This document shows, in pieces, positions 33,240-43,100 of a stretch of 64,000 nucleotides of DNA; position 1 is the first letter of the stretch, and every line of letters starts with the position of its first letter. The notes under the pieces are model-generated. The model worked only from the letters and a program-made list of their open reading frames with translations. It ran no database searches and was not told where the DNA came from. The translations under genes and the position numbers were made by a program. The DNA is taken from contig JAHHHI010000063.1 in assembly GCA_019359435.1 (NCBI GenBank), forward strand, positions 91,490 through 155,489, given 5' to 3'. Origin of the DNA: Kaiparowitsia implicata GSE-PSE-MK54-09C (GTDB taxonomy: Bacteria; Cyanobacteriota; Cyanobacteriia; Elainellales; Elainellaceae).

Positions 33240-35315
33240 ATGGATAAGCTTGATCTACAGCTCAACGACATCTTTGAGGGCAAGGTTGTCCGCAAAGACT
33301 TGCTGCACCGGATCAAGAAAGGCACCAACGTTCCCACCTTTGTTTTAGAGTTTCTCCTGGCCAAATACTGCGCCAGCGACGATCCCATGGAAATCGATGC
33401 CGGGATGGAAGCCGTGTTGGCCACCCTCCAAGACAACTATGTCCGACCTGACGAGGCGAATGCCGCCCAGTCTAAGGTAGCGACCAAAGGGCACTACCGC
33501 TTCATCGACAAGGTTCATGTACGCTACGTCGAAAAAGAAAAGCGCCACTGGGCGGCCCTAGAAAACTTCAATTCCCAACGCATTGCCGTTAGCCAACAGT
33601 TCTATCGAGACAACGACCGCATGTTGGAAGGCGGCATTTGGGCTGAGGTCACTGTCGCCCACAATGCTATTGAAGAAGACGACTACGCCTTTTATATCGA
33701 AGACCTACGCCCCGTTCAGCTCAGTCGTTTTAACTTCGAAGCCTATGCCGAGGGCAGTGAAGTCTTCAGCCGTAATGAATGGGTAGACATTATCCTGCGC
33801 ACTGTCGGGCTTGAGGCGACCAAGCTATCTCCACGGCAACGGCTCCACTACATTGCTCGCCTCGCCCCGCTGGTCGAGCCCAACTACAACTTTATTGAAT
33901 TGGGGCCGAGGGGCACCGGGAAATCTTACTTTTTTAGCGAGTTCTCCCCCTATTCCACATTGGTCAGCGGTGGCCAAGCCACCAAAGCTACCCTGTTCTA
34001 CAACAATGCTCGGGGCAAAGTCGGCCTGGTGGGTTTTTGGGATACCGTGGCCTTTGACGAAGTCGGCGGCATCAAAATCAAAGATCCCGACACCATCCAA
34101 ATTATGAAGGACTTCATGGCCAACGGACGGTTTTCCCGTGGGGTAGAAATTATTGCCGATGCCAGTCTGGCCTTTGTCGGCAACATCGACATGTCGGTGG
34201 AGCAAATCGTCAACTCTAGCCAGTACGACCTCTTTCAGCCCCTCCCCAGCCAGTTTGACCTAGCTGTGATGGATCGCTTCGCCTGTTACTTACCCGGCTG
34301 GGAGATGCCGAAGAACAGCAGCGAATACCTGACCAACAGCTATGGCTTCATCACCGACTATCTAGCTGAAGCCTTTCACTATGCCTTCCAGCACACCAAC
34401 CGCTATGAAGAAGTCACCAAGCGCATTCGTCTCGGTTCAGCCGTAGAAGGTCGAGATGAAAAGGGCATCAAGAAAACCGTGGCGGCTTTCCTGAAGATCC
34501 TGCATCCATCCACCAGCCCTACCGACGATGAATTTGAAGAATATGTAGCCTACGCTGTTGAATCGCGCCGCCGCATCAAAGAACAAATGAACAAGCGCAA
34601 ACCCGATGACGAGTTTGCCAAAATCAATCTTTCCTACTTCACTGCCCAGGGCAAAGAAGTAACCGTCTACTGCCCTGAGTCAAAAAATGCCCTAGCCACT
34701 CAAAACCCGACTCGTCACAATCTAGAGGACGAAACAGCAGCTCCCACCACGAAGGATAAGCCGTCACAGCGAAGAGAACTCGCAGCAGCAGTTTCCCAGA
34801 CCGCTGTCCCAGAAGTGGCCCCTGTTTCAGCTCAACCAGCCGCCCTCGAAGAGCAGCACTTCACCATTTACTACGGCGACACCGGCCACAGTTACGACTC
34901 GATTTTCGGCTCTTATCTTCAAGGGGCTAAGACTATCACGATTGAAGAACCCTATATTCGGGTCTCGCATCAAATTCAAAATTTTGTTCGCTTCTGCGAG
35001 ACGGCAGTGAAGACGGGTACCGTCAAACGCATTGAGTTAACCACCAGCTACGATAATGAGACGCCAATCGCCGAAATACAGGATAAGCTCAACGATCTCA
35101 AGCAAAGTCTGCTAGAAGTCGATATCGTTCTAGACATTCAGCTCAACGAAAATCTCCATGATCGCGAAATTCGATTAGATAACGGCTGGATTATCAAAAT
35201 TGGTCGTGGTCTTGACTTTTACCAAAAGCCAGACAGCTGGTTTGGCATTGGTGTCAATGATATGAGCCTTCGCAAATGCTTGGAAACCAAGGTAGATATC
35301 TACCGAAAAGATTAG
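33240..35315 (+). CDS. brxL: BrxL Lon-like ATPase with MIT_C-like C-terminal domain
   Basis: This 691-residue protein begins LQLNDIFEGKVVRKDLLHRIKKG, the usual BrxL N terminus. The AAA+ part has Walker A near residues 222-230 (LGPRGTGKSYFF), Walker B-like VAFDEVGGI near 276-284 and FVGNIDM near 318. A disordered Thr/Ala/Pro linker (about 490-540) leads to a C-terminal domain of about 150 residues that starts FTIYYGDTGHSYDSIFG and contains IEEPYIRVSHQIQNFVRFCE. That resembles the phospholipase-D-like MIT_C fold of MITD1 rather than a Lon protease domain. BrxL is the last gene of type 1 BREX and acts in exclusion. The C-terminal assignment is from memory of the motif. Confidence 0.88.
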   Translation: MDKLDLQLNDIFEGKVVRKDLLHRIKKGTNVPTFVLEFLLAKYCASDDPMEIDAGMEAVLATLQDNYVRPDEANAAQSKVATKGHYRFIDKVHVRYVEKEKRHWAALENFNSQRIAVSQQFYRDNDRMLEGGIWAEVTVAHNAIEEDDYAFYIEDLRPVQLSRFNFEAYAEGSEVFSRNEWVDIILRTVGLEATKLSPRQRLHYIARLAPLVEPNYNFIELGPRGTGKSYFFSEFSPYSTLVSGGQATKATLFYNNARGKVGLVGFWDTVAFDEVGGIKIKDPDTIQIMKDFMANGRFSRGVEIIADASLAFVGNIDMSVEQIVNSSQYDLFQPLPSQFDLAVMDRFACYLPGWEMPKNSSEYLTNSYGFITDYLAEAFHYAFQHTNRYEEVTKRIRLGSAVEGRDEKGIKKTVAAFLKILHPSTSPTDDEFEEYVAYAVESRRRIKEQMNKRKPDDEFAKINLSYFTAQGKEVTVYCPESKNALATQNPTRHNLEDETAAPTTKDKPSQRRELAAAVSQTAVPEVAPVSAQPAALEEQHFTIYYGDTGHSYDSIFGSYLQGAKTITIEEPYIRVSHQIQNFVRFCETAVKTGTVKRIELTTSYDNETPIAEIQDKLNDLKQSLLEVDIVLDIQLNENLHDREIRLDNGWIIKIGRGLDFYQKPDSWFGIGVNDMSLRKCLETKVDIYRKD

Positions 35316-35341
35316 AAAGAGAGAAACAGAGACGCATTTTC

Positions 35342-36898
35342 TCACAGCAACTCTATTTCCTGACGCGGGGATAGCTTCCTTGCCTTTTTGAGAGCAAGAA
35401 CTGGTTGCTGCCAAATCCTCAAAACTTCCGCTTGGAACCGAAGCAAATCTTCCTTGCGTAGCTTTTCCTCGACCACTGTATTGCCTTGGGCTTTCAGAAT
35501 TATCCCGCGATCGCCAGCCTGAACTACTAAATCTTCTCCTGCTGTCTCGATTCGATAAGTTTGCCCCTGAACCCAGCGTTTATTTCCATTTTTTGAAAAA
35601 TCATTTTCACTGAATTGTAGCTGTGTAGCATTATCTAAAATCCACCAGGCATTTTGGACAAACTCTTGGGTTAAGACATCATATTTAGCTGACACCTGAG
35701 CTAGACCTTTTCCTGAAAATTGGGACTTGAAATTAGGCCGCTGTTCTGGTTGCAGTTTCCTGGGAGAAATTTGCCGAAAAGTCTGATTGTAGTTTTGCCT
35801 AGCGTCTGCCTGCATACTCTGTTGCAGTTCGATAGGGCACAAGGCTTTGTATGTTTGCCGATCTAGGTTCCAGACTCGCTTCCAAGCATTCATCTCGCCG
35901 CTAGCAAAAACGACAGCAGGGGCACAATGCTCTGGATCAGAGATGCTTTGGATGATTCGTTCAGTGCGCTCATCGTCAAGACCTAAAGCAGCCCCTGCTG
36001 CTCGCGCCAGATCTTCCGCATTGCCGCTCATCGGTACCCGGTTCTGGGCAGCCCAGTTCTCCCACCCATAAAACTCACGCAGGGCATAGGTTAGCGAGTG
36101 CGATCGCGATTCCAACGGACTATCCCCATGCAGCGCTGACTGGGCCTTCGCTGTGGCCAGATCCTCCAGCCGCAAGACTCCCGGTTGATCAAGCTGCGAC
36201 CGAATTAGGGGTCGAGACTGGCGGGAGTGGCCTTGCTCTCTTCGACCACTCACCGGGTACAGACCGATCGCATCCAACCGCTCCACCCAAACCGGCGGTA
36301 CCCGCTGCACATTGACATAGGCCTTGCCACTCGGGCCAACCGTCGGCGCGAGCACTGTGAAGCGTCCCTGGCCCAGAGCCTCCCCCATGTGGTGGTCACC
36401 CACCCCATCCAGCGAGAAGTTGGTAAAACTCTTTTCGTGGACTCGCACCGCTAGCCGCCAACCGCCGCTGTGGGTACGTTCAGTAAAGGTTTGCTGTAAG
36501 AGCGGGTATTGGCTCAGCCAATCAGCGATCCGCTGGTCGCAGGACTGCTGCGACTCAAACTGCTTCACATCTATATCGACCCAAACAATGTCGTGCCAGC
36601 CGCCCAGGGTGCCGATGCCGTTAGCAGGGTGTGAAAACCAGGTCTGAAGCTCAGCCTGAGTCGGCATCCGATTCTGATACTGGGTGTGCCAGATCAGATG
36701 GGGAATCCCGCTGCTGTCCACATAGCTGGGGTTCTTGCCGGTGAAGGCAGGCATCAGAACCCCGTCTTTATTGCGCTTCAGACTACCACCGCGATCGCGG
36801 GCTGGATAGCGCGTCGGGTCTTGGGCTGGGGCTACGGGTAGCGGCGGCAGCCCCTGCTCCCGGAGCCAGGCAAATGTGGCGCGGAGGGTTGGGTTCAT
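35342..36898 (-). CDS. Prim-Pol (bifunctional primase/polymerase) domain protein with shared C-terminal module
   Basis: This 518-residue protein begins LRATFAWLREQGLPPLPVAP, typical of a Prim-Pol (AEP superfamily) domain. The metal-binding DIDVKQF (about 110-116) and GGWRLAVR (about 147-154), with a catalytic-site His, fit. The last 90 residues are the module shared with the proteins at 6769, 37169 and 43849: RWVQGQTYRIETAGEDLVV, then IILKA and KEDLLRF. It is likely a plasmid primase for lagging-strand or transfer replication. It converges on brxL with 26 bp between them. Confidence 0.75.
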   Translation of the reverse strand: MNPTLRATFAWLREQGLPPLPVAPAQDPTRYPARDRGGSLKRNKDGVLMPAFTGKNPSYVDSSGIPHLIWHTQYQNRMPTQAELQTWFSHPANGIGTLGGWHDIVWVDIDVKQFESQQSCDQRIADWLSQYPLLQQTFTERTHSGGWRLAVRVHEKSFTNFSLDGVGDHHMGEALGQGRFTVLAPTVGPSGKAYVNVQRVPPVWVERLDAIGLYPVSGRREQGHSRQSRPLIRSQLDQPGVLRLEDLATAKAQSALHGDSPLESRSHSLTYALREFYGWENWAAQNRVPMSGNAEDLARAAGAALGLDDERTERIIQSISDPEHCAPAVVFASGEMNAWKRVWNLDRQTYKALCPIELQQSMQADARQNYNQTFRQISPRKLQPEQRPNFKSQFSGKGLAQVSAKYDVLTQEFVQNAWWILDNATQLQFSENDFSKNGNKRWVQGQTYRIETAGEDLVVQAGDRGIILKAQGNTVVEEKLRKEDLLRFQAEVLRIWQQPVLALKKARKLSPRQEIELL

Positions 36899-37172
36899 CG
36901 GCTTGACCCGCTGGGGTTTGAAAAATCCATTCCATAGGATGGACAGCGCCCGTTACCAGTTCTAGACGGTTGACCGTGAGCTGCTGGTTTACTAGGGCGT
37001 AGACCAACACTCCATCCCAAAACATCTCCAAGTGCTCGGGTTCGCGCTCCGCCGTCCACTCCACATCGAGCTGCATTTCGTTGCCTTCCACATGCACGGC
37101 CTTTTGCCCATCGCACAAAATCACGATGGACTGGGGGCGGTAGTCGGCGGGCAAGGGGGCCAAGGTCATCAT
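36783..37172 (-). CDS. Hypothetical protein; 3' end uncertain
   Basis: The start (ATGA) overlaps the stop of the large helicase frame by 4 bp, a mark of translational coupling. The first 95 residues look like a real protein with alternating strands (SIVILCDGQKAVHVEGN, MFWDGVLVYALVNQQLTV). The last 35 residues overlap the primase gene by 116 bp and look like out-of-frame sequence. A neighbouring frame (36895-37206) instead ends in an ATGA coupling with the primase start. A frameshift near 36935 would reconcile both. The function is unknown. Confidence 0.45.
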   Translation of the reverse strand: MMTLAPLPADYRPQSIVILCDGQKAVHVEGNEMQLDVEWTAEREPEHLEMFWDGVLVYALVNQQLTVNRLELVTGAVHPMEWIFQTPAGQADEPNPPRHICLAPGAGAAAATRSPSPRPDALSSPRSRW

Positions 37173-40100
37173 CGTTCAAGTCCTGCTGAGGTCGGGGTGG
37201 GAACACGGTCTGATTCTAGGCGCTGCACAAACCGCTGAAACCGCTGGCAGTCTTCAGCCGTCACTACCGTGCGCTGAATTTTCCCCTGGGCCATTTCCAA
37301 AATGGTCTGGGGTTGAGGCGTCACTCGGCGGACGGTCAGCCGATCAGCGGTCTGCTTTAATTCATAGACTTTGCCGCGAAACTGGGTGTGTGGGCCTCGG
37401 GTCTGCCCGATCATCGACAAGATTTTCTGGGAAGCTTGGGCCACGTATTCTCCCCGCTGCTGAAACGCCTGATATTGGGCCAGATCGTGAGCCATCGCCT
37501 GCTGTAGGTTTGGTGCGAGGCCAAAGCCGTTGCTATTGGCTTGTTTGGCTGAGAGCCCCAACTGCTTGATCTGTTCCAGGTGCAGCGGGTCGTGGCCCAA
37601 ATCTCGGGCAGCTCGGTACCAGTCTCGTAGAGTATCTAAGGCTGAACGCGGCAACAGTTCGGACACAGTCTCCAGCTCTGGAGACTGTGCTCCCGCTTGT
37701 CCCTGGTGGGCTATTACTGGAACCGTAGGGGATGGCAATGGTTGTGTCGGCGGATCTACATTTACCTCTGATGGCGCAGTTGGTTGAGATTCTCCCGCCG
37801 AACCAGTCCAGGCTGGATCGGCAGTCTGACGCTCCTTGTGTCCATTTTGTTGAGCCCTATTGAACTGCTCGAGGTCAAACAGATTTTGCACCTGAAATTC
37901 AGGCTCCTTAGACGCTGGTGCGAGGGGCTGGGGAGGGGGAATCGGCTCAACAGGAGCTTGGGTTGGTTCTTCTCGGGCTGTTGGTTCGGGGGGATGATGG
38001 GGGTGGATTGCGATCGCCCCCTCCCCCTCCCCCTCCGCAATCACCACCTCCCCCTGCTGGGTCAACCTGTCCAAATACTTGTGCAAACTCCCCACCGGAA
38101 ACCCCGCCACCGGTACCCGCCCGAGTTCCTTGATCCCAGACTCCATGCTGGTACCAATCATCTCCAGATGCTCAATCAAGGGCCGAGCGCCATCAAAGAA
38201 CGCCTCATAAAACCGCTGATCTGGCGACTTCACCAGCACGATCGCATCAGGATACTGCTCTTTCACCTCCAGATACTGCCGCATATCACTCGGCATCCGC
38301 GATCGCTCATCCTCCGGCTCCTGCGGGGACACCCCCTCTACCTCGGGCTCCACCTGGGCTTGAAGCTGAGCATGAGCTGCTTCCGCAAACCCTTGCTGCA
38401 CGATATTTTTGGAAAAGACTTGGGCAAAGGCACGATCGGGTAGCCGCGACTCCCCACCCCGTAATCTCTGCACCGCCGTCTCCTTAAACTCGATGTGCCC
38501 CTCGTCCCGCACCCGAAACACCATCTCCGAGTCGATGAACATATCCCCGTTTTGGGTCAGGTAATGGGTCAGATACAGCTCATCCCTCTGCCGCTCTATC
38601 ACGAGTGGAATGAACGGCTCATTCTCAATCCGCAGATGAAAGTCTTGGGATGTCATTACCTCTTGCTCAATCCCCGCATTCCTCAAAAACCGCAGAATCC
38701 GCTTTTCCAGTTGGCCCATCGGGGGCTGATTGGGTACGGTTGGGGACACCAGAGTTTCGACCCCAGGCCTTTCCACGGATGGCTCTGGACTGGGTTGACT
38801 GGCGATCGTAACCGGCTGGGAAACAGCCGAGGGCTTAACCGCTTCCACCTCCACCTTCTCCAGTGTTGGCAACGACACTCCCATCAACTGCCGCGCCACC
38901 TCCTTAAACTCAAACGCCGCCAGCGTGTAGTTCCGCTGGTGCATCACCACCCCCAGCACCTGCTCCAACCGCTCTGGCGGAATGACGACTTCCATGCGAT
39001 CGGCGACCGAATAAAAATCCGACCCCGCCGCAGCAATTAACGCCTCATCCAAGTAGTACCGCCCATCCGACTCCTTCGATTTCGGCGCTTGCAGAATGAA
39101 CCCAGCCCCCGCCTGCTGGGGTTTCAGCAGCAACAACTCATCCAGGGTCTTCACCGTCCCCTGTCGGTTGGTCAGATCGGTCAAGAACCGAAACACCTGC
39201 GGCGGCTCCTTAAAGGCCACGGGCTCCTTGGTCAGTTCTGACTCAATATCAAAGCCCTTGGGCATGATCAGCCCTTGGCATACCTCGCCCCGATAGTCGG
39301 TATAGTTCACCAATTTCCCGTTGGAATACTTCTCAAACGCCTTGATCAGGTTACCGGTGAAGATCTGCCGGTTAACCTGTCCCGCCTCCTGCTGTATGTC
39401 GAACAGCGAGTACACGCTATTGCCAAACCAATCCTCAGTCTGCACCGTGGCATCGAGGGATCCGCTGCGCCCTGTGTTGAACTTCGACAGCGGCACCGTA
39501 ATCTGCCGGGCCGAATCGGCAACCAGAATCCTGAGCTTCCAGCGATTCGGTGCTGCTGGGCTCCCAGATCGCTTCTTGGCGTCTGCCCCCGCCACGACCC
39601 CGTAAAGAATCGTCTTGCTAGCCGGGGTTACCAACCGGAGCGGTGTCCCCGGCACGAACTGTTCCAGCACGCCAGAGACATGCATGAACTGCTGTTCGAT
39701 GCGGTCGTTGAGTTTTTCAATCGCTTTACTGTCTTGCTTTTGGGCGATCGCTGCCTGCCGGTAGCGATTGGTCTCCGATTCCAACTGGGTAATTGTCGCC
39801 GCCACCTGCTGCCTGGCCTGCGCGGCTACAACATCCGGGTCGTGATCTTCCAACGACCTCACTTCCGCCAACCCCACCGACTCCTGCACCACATTGATCG
39901 CCTGAAGCTGAGTCAAGGGCTTGCTTTCACTCTTAGCCTCCACCAACTCCAGATACACCGGCCCGGTAAATTCACTAGCCGTCTCGCTGTCATCGGCCAT
40001 CACCTCCATACGCGCCAGAGGCCGAGCATCGAGATCCAGCTGATCCGCCTCCAGAATGTTCTCCCCCATCGCCCTGGCCTGATCCACCAGGTCGCGGTAT

Positions 40101-43100
40101 TCCGATTCAATCAGGCTGTAGACCGCTTCTTGTTCTGCAATAGGTAGCAAGGGAATCCGCCCCGTCGCCTTTTTAATCAGCGCAATATCCGAGGCATCGT
40201 TCTCAGCTTGAGCCGCCGGGAAGTCTAGCTTGGCATTCAGCTCTGAGTCATCGGCGAGCAGTTCTGTCACAACTTGCTCTCCGTAGGGATTCATGAAATC
40301 CACCACGGTGTTCAGCGAGATATCGGTCTCCCGCGCCGCCGTTGTATTGGCATTCAGGCTGGCCATCTTGCGACAGAGGATCGCCCCAGGTCGTTTTTCG
40401 GCTGGCAAATCCCCCATCAGGAGCGTATAGTTCGGTAGCGCCACCTGTCCGGTGCGATGTACCCGCCCCAGCATCTGCATAAACACGTTGATGTCCCGCT
40501 CGGCCTGGGCCACAATCATGTGACGAGGCCGCTGGTCAGCAAACTTCTCCGAGGCGTGGAGCGAAATCCCTGTGGAGCCCGAACAGTTCAGCAGAATAAC
40601 ATCGGCATCGCCCGCGTTGAACCGGGCCACCGCATCGATCTTGCCCTTGGCGGTAGTCTCTTCCCCCAACCGCACTTTGTAAGCCATCGAACCATCAGCT
40701 CCATATTCAATCCCCGACTTCCGCCCGGTGACTTCGGTAACCCGGTAGCCAGATCGCTCCAGCTGCTGCTCGATGTAGTCAATCGGGCTAATGGGAATGC
40801 TGCTGAAGTCGGACTCGCGAATACAGTCCAGCGCTTCTTCATAGACTAGAACCGCCTCGGCCCCGAGTTGGTCATCGCTGAGGCGCAGCCGGGTGGAGTG
40901 GCCCCGGTAGTCTTTCACCACCACATCTCTGGATCGCTCCAGATACCGCTCCAGCAGATCTCCAAAAGACAGGTTCATCGCGCCTCCTGGCGATAAATCC
41001 TGAGACTCTGCATAGGCTTGGATGAAGCTGCCCATGGTGTTAGCGACTGTAATCACAGGTTTCTCACCTCGACTCAGTGCCGCAATGGCCTCTTCTACCG
41101 TTGCATCCGCCTTTTGGGCCAGCAATCCCTGCTCAATGCAGTTGTGCATCAGCGAGGTGAAGTTGGTGCTCTTCGCCCCCACATCGCCAATCGCCCCATC
41201 TTCCCCCAGAGCTTTGGCCTCCGCCTTCACCTCCTTACTGATGGCCTTAACGGCCTTCTGCTTAGCCCGATCAAAATCCTTAATGGCCCGCATCGCTGCC
41301 GAGAAGTCGTCGGCCACCTCCCGATCCACAGGCACCGTCTTAGCCTGAAAGTAAATCCCCTCATAGGAGCGCTCCCGGCGCAGCATTTGCCCAGACGCCA
41401 CAAACTTACTGGCGACAATCTGCTGAAGCGGCACACCCCCACGGGTCAAGATATTCTCTAGTGCCGTCATGCTGCTGACGCCCAACCGTAGATCAGTGCG
41501 CCGGGCATAGAGATCCATCACATCGGCCCGTTTGGCGTAGGTAGCCGACGAGTAGAACACCCCTGATGACAGATCAATTAACTCGCGCACAAAGTCGGCT
41601 CGGTCTGGTGGCCCAGATTCCTTCCACCCGCCCTTACTGCCCCCCGCCTGGTGGGCCTCATCCAGAATCAAGATCGCATTGGGAGCCATCTTGCGCAAAA
41701 AGTCTCGGCGTAGGGGTTCTTTCTTCCCTACAGTCTGAAGCTGGCTGTAGGTCGTGAACACCGCGCTATAGCGCCCCAGATTCCCTTGCTGGATCATCGC
41801 CTGCATTTCCGCCTGCTGCTTGGCGGCCCCGGCAGTCTTCAGCGACGCCCCATTTGCCAGCGGAATCTCGGTACCGCTATCGGTAATGAAGGGCGAAAAC
41901 CGCCGCATCCCAATATCCCCCACATCCCGCATCATGTCGGCGTAGAGCGGTTTGTCCTTGGTGATAAACAGTGCAATCTTGCCCTGCTGCTGGGCATAGC
42001 GCATAATGCTGGCACAGATGCGGCCCTTGCCAATGCCGGTCTGGTCTCCCGTGATGAACCCCGCTCCCCGCTCGATATTGCTAATCGCCAGGGCTGAAGC
42101 ATCGACCTGCTCAGCGCTGAAGTACTGGTGTAGTTCAGCCACAGAGCCATAGCCCAGGCGGGTAGCCAGGTACTCATCAATGTCGCCATGCTGCTGCTCG
42201 AATCGCTCCAGTGCCTGCTGGGCCGCACTAGCCATATTGAAGGGAATCAGGGTCTGAGTCGAAAAGCCCTTGCTCTTGGGCACATAGGCCACCTGCCGGG
42301 GCTGGACATCGTAAGTGTTTCCCGACTCGCCAGTTGAAACAGAAGTATTCATGGTGAGCTCTGAGTGAGGGGCTACAAAGTTAGTTCGACCAGCCACGCG
42401 TCCAGCGCTCTCTCGTCGTGGAGGCTCAACCAGTCCAGGTAATCTGGGTAGTTGGGTGTGACCGGCATCGTTGGAAAACTGGCTCCGTAGTGGCTCAGTC
42501 GTTCCTGAAACCGCCAGTTGCTCAAAATCAAGGTCTCCGCCCACTGTTGCCGCCAATACTCCAGAGCGAAGTCCATGTCGTCGTCTGGCTCTAACACCGG
42601 AATCTCTTGCACCGAGTCCAATTGACTGAGGGTGCTGGCCAGCAGTTTCTGAGCTTCTTCCTGAGACGTGACGGCCACCCAGTTCTGAATCATTCTGTCC
42701 AGCCGAGTTTGCATCAGCTGCAGGTAAGTCGCTTCGCTCAGCTGCTCTAGCTTGAGCGGCACCTTGACGATGAACAGCAGTCCCAGACTCTCCAGTGTCC
42801 AGAGATTGGGAAAGTTGGGATACTGGCTGTTCATGAACGGGTACGTCCAGGGAGATACGGGCGTGACGGGTAGGTTCATTGGGAATCAACTCCTTAAGTT
42901 CAGCAAACGATTTGTAGATAACTGGGACAGCAGCAGCCGGTAACGGTCGCTCCGACCGCCCTCGGCCCTCAATCACAATCAAATCAACAGGAAAGCCAGC
43001 CCCTTGCTTGTGGAACAAGTCACCCCAAATGGAAACGTGCTGGGCAACGGCATATTGCTGGTAAAGGGCATAGAAAAAACCTCGACTTTCTAGGGTGTTG

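Noticed and set aside
37784..40147. Plus-strand frames of 219, 181 and 290 codons within the helicase gene
   Set aside because: They mirror the real minus-strand codons, are rich in Leu/Arg/His and have no ribosome sites or family likeness.
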